Shown piece after piece: positions 9,390 through 18,474 of a DNA stretch of 64,000 nucleotides (position 1 is the first letter of the stretch; every line of letters starts with the position of its first letter). Both the position numbers and the translations under genes were made by a program. The notes beneath the pieces were generated by a model. The model was given only the letters and a program-made list of their open reading frames with translations, had not been told where the DNA came from and ran no database searches. Origin of the DNA: Halpernia frigidisoli (GTDB lineage: Bacteria > Bacteroidota > Bacteroidia > Flavobacteriales > Weeksellaceae); contig NZ_FOQT01000004.1 in the NCBI RefSeq assembly GCF_900113805.1, forward strand, positions 248,001 through 312,000. Reading direction: 5' to 3'.

Positions 9390-10349
9390 TTATAATTTTC
9401 TTTTGTTTAAAAGATTGTCCGATATATTTAGTAGAAAAAATCTAATGGGATACAGTTTTTTCATTTCCTGTTTGTGAAAATAAAATAATTCCTTCAAATC
9501 TTTATCAATTTTCTTTGAAATTAGCTCGTAATTTTTCTCTTGTAAAAGTATTTTATTTTTTTTAAAAGATTTTGATATTCGTTTTAGAATATATTTATAG
9601 GACGCGAACTTTTTGTCACTCACAGAAAAATCGAATAACTGGATCAAAAGATTTTTGTTTTTCTCATTTTTATCCAAAAAAACATCGCCCACCTGTTGGT
9701 TGTCATGAATTCTGTATTTAAAAAGTTTGTCCGGCAAAAATTGAAAAGTATTTTCCATGGAACTTTTCATGGCAATCCACGCATCATGATGAAAACCTTT
9801 AATGACTGGAAATGGCATAATTTCATTTAAAATTTTACTTCTGAAAGCCATACTTGCGCCGGTTGCAATATTTCCGGCAAACGCGATAATTTTATAGTAG
9901 TTGATCTCAATCTTTTTTTCTTTAAAAAAATGAGGAATGTCCCATAATGAATAGACGTCCAGCAAGTTATTATTATCATCAATACCAAAACCATTGGTCG
10001 CTAAAGCATTTATTTCAGAATGTTTGTTAAAATATTCTGTTATTATTTCTACTTTATTTTCAACCCAAATATCATCCTGATCACATAAAAAAATAATTTC
10101 CTTAGTACAAAGCGAAATTGCTTTCTCAAAATTCTTTACGCTTCGCAGATTTTTTTCGTTAATATAAATTTTAAATAAATTTGGAAATTTTGCCTGGTAT
10201 TTATTTAAAATTACTGAAGTTTTATCGGTGGAACCATCATCGCAAACAATAATTTCATCCACAGCAACGGTTTGTGTTAAAATTGAATCGATTTGCTGTT
10301 CTAAAAATTTTTCACCGTTGTAGGTGCAAAGTGCAACTGAAGTCGTCAT
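9390..10349 (-). CDS. Glycosyltransferase family 2
   Basis: A 319-residue cytoplasmic or membrane-associated transferase with a GT-A fold. The N-terminus carries the nucleotide-sugar binding pattern VALCTYNGEKFLEQQIDSIL and IIVCDDGSTD, followed by the DxD-like FLCDQDDIW at about residue 90, typical of rhamnosyl- and galactosyltransferases of the RfbF/WcaA type. Residues after about 220 are lysine-rich and probably helical, and may hold the protein to the membrane. It abuts the upstream glycosyltransferase gene with no intergenic base, which indicates co-transcription. Confidence 0.88.
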   Translation of the reverse strand: MTTSVALCTYNGEKFLEQQIDSILTQTVAVDEIIVCDDGSTDKTSVILNKYQAKFPNLFKIYINEKNLRSVKNFEKAISLCTKEIIFLCDQDDIWVENKVEIITEYFNKHSEINALATNGFGIDDNNNLLDVYSLWDIPHFFKEKKIEINYYKIIAFAGNIATGASMAFRSKILNEIMPFPVIKGFHHDAWIAMKSSMENTFQFLPDKLFKYRIHDNQQVGDVFLDKNEKNKNLLIQLFDFSVSDKKFASYKYILKRISKSFKKNKILLQEKNYELISKKIDKDLKELFYFHKQEMKKLYPIRFFLLNISDNLLNKRKL

Positions 10350-11321
10350 TTATTTTAATTTAAAAACAGTTTCTACCCAATTATCTAAAGAATATTTTTT
10401 ATAAATGTCGTCAGATAAAGGTTCGTATAAAGTTTCAAAAAACATGGAATTCAAATTAGATAGATCTTTATTTAAAATTAAAATGTTTTCAGGTTTGTAG
10501 AAATCATAGTTTTTCAGCGCTTCATTATCGGTGATTATTTTTTTCCCCAAAGCCATAGCTTCGAAAATACGAAAGCTTAAACCACTTTGATTTTCACGTA
10601 CCAAATCGAGCAAAACATTGCCTTTTTGGTAAAATGTGGGAATGTTTTTTTGCTGTACGCGACGTGTCTGGTATTTTTTTGAAATACTTTCACCCGTGAA
10701 ACTTACCATTTTTAGAAGATTTTTCTTCCAGGTTTTTTTTCCAACAATCACATATTGGTATGTTAATCCCAACTTTTCTAACTTCGCTGTAATTTTGTAC
10801 AGTGCCTTTAAACGTTCATCGTAAGAGGCCAGATAAACAAGGTCAAACTCAGGTTTTTTCTCGGATTTTAATTTTTCTAAATAATTATAATTATTGATTT
10901 TTGTAAAACCGTATTTTCTCACGTCTTCAGAATCAAAAGAATAGATCGTATGAAATAAGTGAAGAATGCTTTCTGCAGGACAACGAGCGAGGCTGTCATA
11001 TAAATAGGCAATGTATCGCGAGGTGAATTTTTTTATTTCAAGATGAAATTTTTCTTCAATCAATTCCGGATTTATAATTAAAATTTGATCCTGATGTCCT
11101 AACTTTTTTAATTCTTCTAAAATAAACTGCTGTCTTCTTTCATTTTTAATGTTTTTTTGAAGAAAAACTTTAGAAAAAGTATTGGTAATTTTTGCAGAAA
11201 AATTCTTGTGTTTGTAAGCGCCAATGTTGATGTGATGCGCTTCTATCCCTTTTTTACGTAGTGTAGCGGCAATGTGCTCATCGTAATTCCAAAAATCAAA
11301 ACTAATAATACAGATCTTCAT
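10350..11321 (-). CDS. Probable glycosyltransferase (GT-B fold)
   Basis: A 323-residue protein. The N-terminus MKICIISFDFWNYDEHIAATL and the C-terminal signature SGLSFRIFEAMALGKKIITDNEALKNYDFY are typical of GT-B glycosyltransferases of LPS and capsule clusters: the second motif is the E-x7-E-like donor site region. Acceptor and donor are not predictable. It sits inside the four-gene run, between two family 2 transferases. There are no membrane segments. It is recognised by fold motifs, not by a named homologue. Confidence 0.72.
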   Translation of the reverse strand: MKICIISFDFWNYDEHIAATLRKKGIEAHHINIGAYKHKNFSAKITNTFSKVFLQKNIKNERRQQFILEELKKLGHQDQILIINPELIEEKFHLEIKKFTSRYIAYLYDSLARCPAESILHLFHTIYSFDSEDVRKYGFTKINNYNYLEKLKSEKKPEFDLVYLASYDERLKALYKITAKLEKLGLTYQYVIVGKKTWKKNLLKMVSFTGESISKKYQTRRVQQKNIPTFYQKGNVLLDLVRENQSGLSFRIFEAMALGKKIITDNEALKNYDFYKPENILILNKDLSNLNSMFFETLYEPLSDDIYKKYSLDNWVETVFKLK

Positions 11322-11348
11322 TAAATCTCTTTTTTCTGAGAAAGCAAG

Positions 11349-12110
11349 TTAAGATTTATTTTCAACTTTTTTTAAAGATTTATAGGTTTCAAAAACACTC
11401 AAACTTTGCAGATAAGACAGTTGATAACCTTCTTTTCCATCTAGAAATCCTAATTTTAAAAAATAAGTTTTAAAAAATTTAAACCCGGTTTTTAAATATT
11501 GAGTTAAAAGACTAAAACGTTTTCCTTTTATAAATATTTCCTCACCTTTTAATTTTCCGTAATGGATCATTTTATCTTTATAGGATCGATAATCTTCAAC
11601 AGAATAATGCAGTAATTTATGCTTTAGAAATCCAGTTTCACCGTTGACTTCCAAAGTTTCGTGTACTTTTTTATCTTCAACGTAGTGGCATTTACTTTTG
11701 CGGAAGAGCCTGAAATTTTTGTCGTTCTGTGTACCGGAAAAATTCACAGGTTTGCCAGCAAAGAAAAATTTTCGGTAAAAATAATACGCGTCTTTTTTAT
11801 CTTCTTTTTGAAGTTCTAAAATAATTTCATTTTCCAATTCCGGCGAAATTCTCTCATCGCCATCCAGAAACAAAATCCAGTCGTTTTTTGCGTTTTTTAA
11901 AGCTAAATTCCGCTGTTTGGTAAAATCTTCAAACTTATTTTCAATGATTTTTACTTTAGGAAATTGCCGTGCAATTTCTACGGTTTTGTCTTTACTAAAG
12001 GAATCTACAATGATAATTTCGTCACAAAAAGAAAAGCATTTTAGAACATCATTAATGTTTTTTTCTTCATTAAAAGTGATCATCAAACCGGAAACCTTCG
12101 TAAAATTCAT
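11349..12110 (-). CDS. Glycosyltransferase family 2, WaaE/KdtX-like
   Basis: A 253-residue GT-A transferase. Motifs: GLMITFNEEKNINDVLKCF, EIIIVDSFSKDKTVEIA, KQRNLALKNAKNDWILFLDGDERIS (DGD metal site at about residue 96) and the HETLEVNGETGFLKHKLLHYS segment, which is typical of the WaaE/KdtX branch that adds glucose or a similar sugar to the LPS inner core. It is the first gene of the sugar cluster, 28 bp upstream of the next one. A WaaE-like role is family-based; the actual acceptor is not known. Confidence 0.85.
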   Translation of the reverse strand: MNFTKVSGLMITFNEEKNINDVLKCFSFCDEIIIVDSFSKDKTVEIARQFPKVKIIENKFEDFTKQRNLALKNAKNDWILFLDGDERISPELENEIILELQKEDKKDAYYFYRKFFFAGKPVNFSGTQNDKNFRLFRKSKCHYVEDKKVHETLEVNGETGFLKHKLLHYSVEDYRSYKDKMIHYGKLKGEEIFIKGKRFSLLTQYLKTGFKFFKTYFLKLGFLDGKEGYQLSYLQSLSVFETYKSLKKVENKS

Positions 12111-12180
12111 TTAAAATTTTAAATTAGATCAATTTTTTAAAGAAATTTAAATAGCAAAAAGTATGATCTTTTTAGAAATA

Positions 12181-13461
12181 TTATTTTTTAAATTCTTTAA
12201 GCGTTTTCTCAATAATACTTACGCACTCTAAAATCTGTTCTTCAGTAATGACCAAAGGTGGCGCAAAACGGATAATATTTCCGTGTGTTGGTTTTGCCAA
12301 TAAACCGTTATCTTTCATTGCTACACAAAGATTCCAGGCAGTATCACTTTCTGGTGAATCGTTAATAATAATTGCATTCAACAAACCTTTGCCGCGAACT
12401 TTTACTACAAGATCGGTTTCAGAGATAATTCGGCTCATCTCTTTTCTAAAAAGATGACCTAATTTTCTGGCGTTTTGAATTAAATTTTCCTCGTTGACAA
12501 CTTCCAGCGCGGCGATCGCAACTTTTGCTGCAATAGGATTTCCACCAAATGTAGAACCATGTTGTCCAGGTTTGATAACTTCCATAATTTCATCATCTGC
12601 TAAAACTGCTGAAACTGGATAAGCGCCACCAGAAAGAGCCTTTCCTAAAATTAAAATATCAGGTTTTGTATAAGTTGACTGTTTTTCACATTGATTCTCA
12701 CAATTACAATTTCCACAAACTGCTAAGAGACTTCCTGTTCTTGCGATACCTGTTTGAACTTCGTCAGCAATAAATAACATTCCATTTTCATGACAAACTT
12801 TCTGCGCTTTTGAAATAAAATCTTCATCTGGCGTGTAAACACCGGCTTCACCCTGAATTGGTTCAACCAAAAATCCGATGACGTTTTTGTCTTTCGCAAC
12901 TCGTTCTAAAGCCTCGATATCATTATAAGGAATGCTTACAAATCCGCTTGTGTAAGGTCCAAAATTATCGCGTGCATTATCATCATCAGAAAAAGAAATG
13001 ATTGTCGTTGTTCTACCGTGAAAATTTCCTTCGCAAACTACAATTACAGCTTGATTTTCTGGTGTCCCATTTTTTTCATAAGCCCATTTACGGCAAAGTT
13101 TAATGGCAGTTTCTACCGCTTCAGCACCCGTATTCATTGGCAAAACTTTGTCAAAACTAAAATATTCGGTTACAAATTTTTCGTAAGGACCAAGTGCATT
13201 GTTGTAAAACGCACGGGAAGTTAAAGCCAGAGTTTGCGCCTGATCGATCAAAGCCTGAACAATTTTCGGATGTGAATGTCCTTGATTTACAGCAGAATAA
13301 GATGAAAGAAAATCAAAATATTTTTTACCTTCAACATCCCAGACAAAAACGCCTTCACCTTTTTCTAAAACTACTGGAAGCGGGTGGTAATTGTGTGCGC
13401 CGTATTTATTTTCCTGCTCAATATAATATTGAGAATCTTGTTTTTGCAAAACGTCTGACAT
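12181..13461 (-). CDS. rocD: Ornithine--oxo-acid transaminase
   Basis: A PLP-dependent class III aminotransferase that converts ornithine and 2-oxoglutarate to glutamate semialdehyde in arginine/proline metabolism. The 426 residues show [80 protein letters not shown] and the Schiff-base lysine K274 in [12 protein letters not shown]. Unusual: a cysteine cluster C249-x2-C252-x-C254-x3-C258 (12688-12717) lies just before the PLP lysine, in place of the short acidic loop of well-known RocD proteins. A TAAATTTG -7 box lies at 13478-13485 (complement). Confidence 0.93.
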   Translation of the reverse strand: MSDVLQKQDSQYYIEQENKYGAHNYHPLPVVLEKGEGVFVWDVEGKKYFDFLSSYSAVNQGHSHPKIVQALIDQAQTLALTSRAFYNNALGPYEKFVTEYFSFDKVLPMNTGAEAVETAIKLCRKWAYEKNGTPENQAVIVVCEGNFHGRTTTIISFSDDDNARDNFGPYTSGFVSIPYNDIEALERVAKDKNVIGFLVEPIQGEAGVYTPDEDFISKAQKVCHENGMLFIADEVQTGIARTGSLLAVCGNCNCENQCEKQSTYTKPDILILGKALSGGAYPVSAVLADDEIMEVIKPGQHGSTFGGNPIAAKVAIAALEVVNEENLIQNARKLGHLFRKEMSRIISETDLVVKVRGKGLLNAIIINDSPESDTAWNLCVAMKDNGLLAKPTHGNIIRFAPPLVITEEQILECVSIIEKTLKEFKK

Positions 13462-13568
13462 AGTGGTTTCTTTTTTGCAAATTTACTGATAATTATCCGA
13501 AGTAGTTAGCTTTAGAAAAGTTAGAATTCTATTACACGGCATCCAGGATTTCCAAATTAATTTTAAGG

Positions 13569-13603
13569 CAAAAAAAATACTGATGTTTAAAACTCCAGTA
13601 TCT
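13569..13603 (-). terminator. Terminator downstream of accC
   Basis: A short stem (ATACTG/CAGTAT, 13577-13601) is followed on the minus strand by eight T, starting 20 bp after the accC stop. It separates accC from rocD. Confidence 0.7.
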
Positions 13604-13622
13604 TTTTCTCTAATTATTAAAT

Positions 13623-14978
13623 CTAATTATTTTCAAAATTTTTATCGATTACAAAATCTTCCATAAATTTTGTTGTATAATTTCCGGCTAGATAATCTTC
13701 ATTTTGCATTAATTGCTGATGAAAAGGAATCGTGGTTTTTATGCCTTCAATATAAAATTCATCTAAAGCGCGACGCATTTTTGCAATGGCTTCATCACGC
13801 GTCTGGGCTGTTGTGATCAACTTAGCAATCATAGAATCGTAGTTTGATGGAATTGTGTACCCTGAATAAACATGAGTGTCAACACGAATTCCATGTCCAC
13901 CCGGAATATTTAATTCTGTAATTTTTCCTGGTGAAGGACGGAAATCATTGAAAGGATCTTCGGCATTAATTCTACATTCTATAGAATGCATTCTTGGAAA
14001 ATGATTTACACCAGTGATTGCGGTTCCGGAAGCTAAAAGAATTTGCTCTCTAATTAAATCATATTCAATAACCTGTTCCGTAATTGGGTGTTCCACCTGA
14101 ATTCTTGTATTCATTTCCATGAAATAAAAATTCCTGTGTTTATCAACTAAAAATTCAATTGTTCCAACGCCTTCATAAGCGATATATTCTGCAGCTTTTA
14201 CCGCGGCATCACCCATTTTTTGACGAAGTTCATCCGTCATAAAAGGTGAAGGCGTTTCTTCAGTTAGTTTTTGATTTCTTCTCTGTACGGAACAATCTCT
14301 TTCAGATAAATGACATGCTTTTCCGAATTGATCGCCTGCTATTTGAATTTCGATATGACGTGGTTCTTCAATTAACTTTTCCATATACATTGCGCCATTT
14401 CCAAAAGCAGCACTTGCTTCCTGAATTGCCGAATCCCAAAGTTCTTTTAGGTCTTCAGGCTTCCAAACAGCGCGCATTCCTTTACCACCGCCACCTGCAG
14501 TTGCTTTGATCATCACCGGATATCCAGTTTCTGCGGCGATTTTCACGGCTTCTTCGTAAGTATCTATAATTCCTTCAGAACCTGGAACACAGGGAATACC
14601 CGCTTCTTTCATGGTTTTTTTTGCAGTTGCCTTATCACCCATTTTTTCGATCTGCTCAGGTGAAGCACCAATAAATTTAATACCGTTTTTCTCACAAATT
14701 CTGGAAAAATTAGCATTTTCTGAAAGAAAACCATAACCAGGATGAATGGCATCAGCATTGGTAATTTCCGCAGCAGCAATTATACTTTGAATTTTTAAAT
14801 AAGAATCTTTACTTGACGGTGGACCGATACAAACGGCCTCATCAGCGAATCTAACGTGTAAACTGTCTTTATCAGCAGTGGAGTAGACAGCAACAGTTTT
14901 GATGCCCATCTCTTTACAAGTACGTAAAATACGCATTGCAATTTCGCCACGGTTTGCTATTAATATTTTTTTAAACAT
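13623..14978 (-). CDS. accC: Acetyl-CoA carboxylase biotin carboxylase subunit
   Basis: ATP-grasp enzyme that carboxylates the biotin of AccB. The 451-residue product has the standard layout: N-terminal [25 protein letters not shown], the glycine-rich ATP loop [14 protein letters not shown] at about residue 161-174, [16 protein letters not shown], the metal site [15 protein letters not shown], and [18 protein letters not shown]. It is complete. It lies 111 bp downstream of accB; the gap holds repeats (15005-15028 and 15056-15090) rather than a promoter, so an accB-accC transcript is likely. Confidence 0.97.
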   Translation of the reverse strand: MFKKILIANRGEIAMRILRTCKEMGIKTVAVYSTADKDSLHVRFADEAVCIGPPSSKDSYLKIQSIIAAAEITNADAIHPGYGFLSENANFSRICEKNGIKFIGASPEQIEKMGDKATAKKTMKEAGIPCVPGSEGIIDTYEEAVKIAAETGYPVMIKATAGGGGKGMRAVWKPEDLKELWDSAIQEASAAFGNGAMYMEKLIEEPRHIEIQIAGDQFGKACHLSERDCSVQRRNQKLTEETPSPFMTDELRQKMGDAAVKAAEYIAYEGVGTIEFLVDKHRNFYFMEMNTRIQVEHPITEQVIEYDLIREQILLASGTAITGVNHFPRMHSIECRINAEDPFNDFRPSPGKITELNIPGGHGIRVDTHVYSGYTIPSNYDSMIAKLITTAQTRDEAIAKMRRALDEFYIEGIKTTIPFHQQLMQNEDYLAGNYTTKFMEDFVIDKNFENN

Positions 14979-15004
14979 CTTAGAAATTTTAAATTTTAAA
15001 TTTT

Positions 15005-15028
15005 GTCCTTCGGCAAGCTCAGGATAAC
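15005..15028. repeat. CCTTCGGCAAGCTCAGG-type interspersed motif
   Basis: The core CCTTCGGCAAGCTCAGG is an imperfect dyad (CCT...AGG around GGCAAGC). It is far more GC-rich than the surrounding accB-accC gap. I recall this phrase as a widespread interspersed repeat in Bacteroidota genomes, but only one copy is in this window. Confidence 0.4.
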
Positions 15029-15055
15029 GACTTTGTAAATTATTTTAGATTGTTT

Positions 15056-15090
15056 ATCTAAAATTTATAATCTATAATCTAAAATTATAT
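15056..15090. repeat. AT-rich heptanucleotide tandem repeat
   Basis: Five consecutive 7-mers: ATCTAAA, ATTTATA, ATCTATA, ATCTAAA, ATTATAT. They end at the first base of the accB stop codon. The same family recurs at 37291-37325 before leuS. Confidence 0.6.
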
Positions 15091-15575
15091 TAAGAAGGAT
15101 CTACTAAAAATAAAGGTTGGTCATATTCAACAGGTGAAGCGTCATCCACTAGGATTTTAACAATTTTACCAGAAACTTCTGCTTCAATTTGGTTAAATAA
15201 TTTCATTGCTTCTATCACACAAACTACTTTTTCAGGTGTAACGGAATCTCCAACATTCACAAAAAGATCTTTATCTGGAGAAGGTTTTCTATAAAAAGTA
15301 CCAATCATTGGTGATTTTATAGTGATGTATTTGCTGTCCTCTTCAGTAGATGATTTTTCAGCAGAAGCGTTCTCCGCTTTTGGTGCATCGAAATTTTGCT
15401 GTTGTTGTGCAGGCGCTTGTTGATACATTTGCTGTTGCGGAATATAGCTAACTGACTCACTTCCTGCCAAAGGAGTTTTGATGTTGATCTCAAAATCTTT
15501 TGTTTTGTATTTTACTTCAGAAACACCTGCTTTTGCGACAAATCTTATTAGATTTTGCATGTCTTTTATGTCCAT
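15090..15575 (-). CDS. accB: Biotin carboxyl carrier protein of acetyl-CoA carboxylase
   Basis: Carries the biotin shuttled between AccC and AccA/AccD. The 161 residues contain an N-terminal dimer region ([25 protein letters not shown]), a flexible Gln/Ala/Pro linker (about residues 46-80) and the C-terminal biotinyl domain with [15 protein letters not shown] and [19 protein letters not shown], where K125 in AMK is the biotinylated lysine. It is complete and of normal length, and heads an accB-accC pair with its own promoter. Confidence 0.97.
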   Translation of the reverse strand: MDIKDMQNLIRFVAKAGVSEVKYKTKDFEINIKTPLAGSESVSYIPQQQMYQQAPAQQQQNFDAPKAENASAEKSSTEEDSKYITIKSPMIGTFYRKPSPDKDLFVNVGDSVTPEKVVCVIEAMKLFNQIEAEVSGKIVKILVDDASPVEYDQPLFLVDPS

Positions 15576-15598
15576 AAAAAATTATATTGTTTATAGGC

Positions 15599-15630
15599 CA
15601 AAGATAGTAAAAATCACCAAAAAACAACAA
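15599..15630 (-). promoter_or_regulatory. Promoter of accB
   Basis: Complement of 15599-15606 reads TATCTTTG (-7 box). A TTG lies 21 bp further upstream, within the T-tract of the rpmF terminator. The box is about 24 bp before the accB ATG. Confidence 0.6.
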
Positions 15631-15665
15631 AAAACCACTCAAATTGTAAAAATTTGAGTGGTTTT
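15626..15665 (-). terminator. Terminator of rpmF
   Basis: A perfect 15-bp stem (AAAACCACTCAAATT at 15631-15645 with AATTTGAGTGGTTTT at 15651-15665) has a 5-nt loop and a T-run on the minus strand. It closes the pdxA-yceD-rpmF side before accB. Confidence 0.88.
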
Positions 15666-15692
15666 GAATGATTTTTGGCTTAAAACTAAATT

Positions 15693-15896
15693 TTAGTCTT
15701 CGTCAGAAGTTGCTACTTCCTTCTCTACTACAACCTTTCCTCTGTAGTATAATTTACCTTCATGCCAGTGCGCTCTGTGGTAAAGGTGCATCTCACCAGA
15801 AGTGGCGTCTTTTGCAATTTGAGGAACGATTGCTTTGTAATGCGTTCTTCTTTTATCTCTTCTTGTGGTCGATTGTCTTCTTTTAGGATGTGCCAT
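15693..15896 (-). CDS. rpmF: 50S ribosomal protein L32
   Basis: Small structural protein of the large ribosomal subunit. The 67 residues begin [20 protein letters not shown], the invariant L32 start, and continue with [18 protein letters not shown]. The zinc-binding cysteines of some L32 proteins are absent (the positions read [14 protein letters not shown]), so this is the cysteine-free form. It is 51 bp downstream of the YceD gene, the usual yceD-rpmF pairing. Confidence 0.97.
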   Translation of the reverse strand: MAHPKRRQSTTRRDKRRTHYKAIVPQIAKDATSGEMHLYHRAHWHEGKLYYRGKVVVEKEVATSDED

Positions 15897-15947
15897 TTTG
15901 TAAATTTTAAATTCTAAATGTTACTTTAAAATTATATTGTTTAATTT

Positions 15948-16463
15948 TTATTTTTTTAAATTTTTCAACGCGTTCCAGCGTGGATCTATTTCTTCTTCTT
16001 TCTCTAATTCATCTTGCGGACTAAACTTCTCAAGCAGCGAAATATCTTCTGCTGAAAGTTTTGGTGATACTTTTTTCATCGGAACCGTCAAAACGATATC
16101 TTCATACAAAAGTTGCGCTACGTTGAAAGCGTAATCTTGCTTGGGAATCGTTATTACATCAACATCACTGTCGTCATATTTATCTCCAAATTTTACCAAA
16201 ACTTTTATTTGATTCTCAATTTGATAATCAAAATCTGTAGTGGTAATATCACAAACCAACTGAATTGTTCCTGCTACATCGATCTCAAGTTCCAAAAAAT
16301 TCTCGTGTTTTACCATGAAAACATGTGCTGAAATTTTTGGGTTTGAAAACTCCTGTTCAGTCTCAAATAAATTAAAGAACGCTTGATCTACTTCAAATCT
16401 AAAGTCATGCTTTCCATCTTTTAAGCCGGAAAAGGCAATGTCGTAGTTTCTAAATTTGTCCAT
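15948..16463 (-). CDS. YceD family protein (DUF177)
   Basis: About 171 residues when started at the ATG at 16463; a TTG five codons upstream (16478) is also open but less likely. YceD proteins are usually encoded beside rpmF and have been linked to 23S rRNA/L32 handling in other organisms (family knowledge). Visible features: MDKFRNYDIAFSGLKDGKHDF, a central CDITTTDFDY segment in place of the usual CxxC motif pairs, and the acidic C-terminal tail LEKEEEIDPRWNALKNLKK, whose DPRWxAL ending is typical. Likely co-transcribed with pdxA (upstream) and rpmF. Confidence 0.88.
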   Translation of the reverse strand: MDKFRNYDIAFSGLKDGKHDFRFEVDQAFFNLFETEQEFSNPKISAHVFMVKHENFLELEIDVAGTIQLVCDITTTDFDYQIENQIKVLVKFGDKYDDSDVDVITIPKQDYAFNVAQLLYEDIVLTVPMKKVSPKLSAEDISLLEKFSPQDELEKEEEIDPRWNALKNLKK

Positions 16464-16548
16464 AAAATCGGTTTGCAAAAATAAATTAATTTTTTAATAT
16501 AACAAAATGTTTTAGGCTTTAAAAATATTTAAATATTAAATTAAATAT

Positions 16549-17622
16549 TTAGCGCTCTTCCCGATATCGGTTTTCTGAAGGTTGTTTTTTTATAAGAAGC
16601 CTGTTTTCACGAAGTTCCGCGTATTCTGTGCGGTTATTAAAAATTTTAATTCCTGTGAAAATAGCTTCAGAAAAAGATTGTTCATCGGCAATATTTTGTC
16701 CGGCAATATCATAAGCAACACCGTGATCTGGCGAAGTTCTGATAAATGGCAAACCAGCGGTATAATTAACGCCATCTTCGTAGGCAATTGTTTTAAAAGG
16801 TGCTAAACCTTGGTCGTGGTACATTGCTAAAACCCCGTCAAATTTCGTGTAGGTCGAAGGTTGAAAAAAACTATCTGCCGGATAAGGACCAAAAGTTAAA
16901 ATCCCGTTCTCAGAAAGATCCTGAATGGCTGGTGTAATAATTTCTATTTCTTCTTTACCGATTGCGCCGCCGTCGCCTGCGTGCGGATTTAAACCTAAAA
17001 CTGCGATTTTTGGTCTTTCAACGCAAAAATCTTCTATTAAAGTCTGGTTTAATATTTTGATCTGTTTTTTAATATTTTCTTTAGAAATGTTTTGTGCAAC
17101 CTCAGAAACTGGAATGTGATGGGTGGAAACAGCGACTTTTAAATCTTCCGTCACCAAAAACATAACGCCTTTTTTGCCTGCTTTTTCTTCCAGATATCCT
17201 GTGTGACCTGCGTGCTGAAAACCTAATTTCAACATTTCGTCTTTGTTTATTGGCGCCGTTACCAAAATATCAATTTCCTTATTTAAAAGTGCTTCTGTTG
17301 CGGCTTCTAAAGAATCGATCGCCATTTTTGTGGATTCTTCAGTAGGAATACCAAAATTAACATTGACGTTATCTTTCCAAAGATTGACCATATTAATTTT
17401 TCCGTTCACGGCATCTTTTACATCATCAATGTAATTGAAGTTTACCTGAAGTTTGAAAATGTTTTTCTGATAAGTAAATAATTTGCCTGAAGCAAAAATA
17501 ATGGGCGTAAAAAAATCTGTGATACTTTTGTCCTTCAAAGCTTTCATAATGATTTCCGGGCCAATGCCATTGAAATCACCAATTGAAATCCCTACTCTTA
17601 TTTTATGATGTTTAGAACTCAT
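16549..17622 (-). CDS. pdxA: 4-hydroxythreonine-4-phosphate dehydrogenase
   Basis: Zinc-dependent NAD enzyme of the DXP-dependent pyridoxal phosphate pathway. The 357-residue product contains RVGISIGDFNGIGPEIIMKAL at the N-terminus, LVTAPINKDEM, the metal-binding AGHTGYLEE and MYHDQGLAPFK motifs, and GLNPHAGDGGAIGKEE. All expected metal histidines are present. It lies 85 bp upstream of the yceD gene on the same strand, the common Bacteroidota pdxA-yceD-rpmF order. Confidence 0.96.
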   Translation of the reverse strand: MSSKHHKIRVGISIGDFNGIGPEIIMKALKDKSITDFFTPIIFASGKLFTYQKNIFKLQVNFNYIDDVKDAVNGKINMVNLWKDNVNVNFGIPTEESTKMAIDSLEAATEALLNKEIDILVTAPINKDEMLKLGFQHAGHTGYLEEKAGKKGVMFLVTEDLKVAVSTHHIPVSEVAQNISKENIKKQIKILNQTLIEDFCVERPKIAVLGLNPHAGDGGAIGKEEIEIITPAIQDLSENGILTFGPYPADSFFQPSTYTKFDGVLAMYHDQGLAPFKTIAYEDGVNYTAGLPFIRTSPDHGVAYDIAGQNIADEQSFSEAIFTGIKIFNNRTEYAELRENRLLIKKQPSENRYREER

Positions 17623-17722
17623 TTATTTATCTTTGAAGTTGTATTTTAAGAGTACAAATTTAACAAAATTAATTTAGCACTTCAGGTTTGCATTGTCCTT
17701 TGAAAAAAAGAAGTAAATGAAC

Positions 17723-17818
17723 TTTTAGCCCCGGGTGAAGCGGCATCCTTTTTTTTATTTCATGGTTTTCTTTCCTGAAAAAATTTTCTTGAAAAAAAAG
17801 ATATAGCGGAACACGGGT
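17723..17818. repeat. REP-like palindromic element (copy A)
   Basis: About 96 bp between pdxA and ribE. One end reads TTTTAGCCCCGGGTGAAGC and the other AGATATAGCGGAACACGGG. Both ends recur in inverted orientation at 36982-37079, with unrelated AT-rich DNA between them. No ORF is inside. The fixed GC-rich ends with a variable centre suggest a REP- or MITE-type element. Confidence 0.65.
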
Positions 17819-17868
17819 AGAGTTTTGGATAATGGCATAAAACGTGGTGCTTCTAAAAAAAAGAATAA

Positions 17869-18474
17869 ATGTTCACAGGAATTATTGAAGGAACGGGTAA
17901 AGTTCAAAATATTGAGCGAAATGGGAGTAATATTGATTTTACGCTGTCGTGTGATTTTACAAATGAATTAAAAATTGATCAAAGTCTGGCCCATAATGGC
18001 TGTTGCCTGACTGTTGTTGAGATAAATGGCGATAAATATAAAGTAACGGCGATTGATGAAACTTTAATAAAAACGAGTTTAAAAGAATGGGAAGTTGGTT
18101 CTGAAGTCAATCTGGAACGCTGTTTAAAATTTGAAGGCAGACTTGACGGACATTTAGTTCAGGGACACGTGGATGAAACGGCAATTGTAAGCAATATTCA
18201 AAACCGGGACGGCAGTTATTTCATTACTTTTAAAATGGATGAAAATTCCAAATTTGTAACGGTTCCGCAAGGTTCCATCACAGTGAATGGAATTAGCCTG
18301 ACAGTCGCAGAAAGTAATGATAATGATTTTTCCGTCGCCATTATTCCATACACCTGGGAATTTACCAATATGAAAAATTTAAAAATTGGCAGTGAAGTCA
18401 ATTTAGAATTTGATATTATTGGGAAATACATTACTAAATTAATGCAAAGGGATCATGCCGCTAACAAAATATAA
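17869..18474 (+). CDS. ribE: Riboflavin synthase, alpha subunit
   Basis: Catalyses dismutation of two 6,7-dimethyl-8-ribityllumazine molecules to riboflavin. The 201-residue protein has the two lumazine-binding repeats: N-terminal MFTGIIEGTGKV...AHNGCCLTVVEI and, near residue 98, LVQGHVDETAIV...SITVNGISLTVAE. Length and both repeats are normal. No FMN riboswitch was recognised upstream. The 3' end overlaps the following sensor kinase gene by 20 bp, so the two are probably translated from one mRNA. Confidence 0.96.
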   Translation: MFTGIIEGTGKVQNIERNGSNIDFTLSCDFTNELKIDQSLAHNGCCLTVVEINGDKYKVTAIDETLIKTSLKEWEVGSEVNLERCLKFEGRLDGHLVQGHVDETAIVSNIQNRDGSYFITFKMDENSKFVTVPQGSITVNGISLTVAESNDNDFSVAIIPYTWEFTNMKNLKIGSEVNLEFDIIGKYITKLMQRDHAANKI

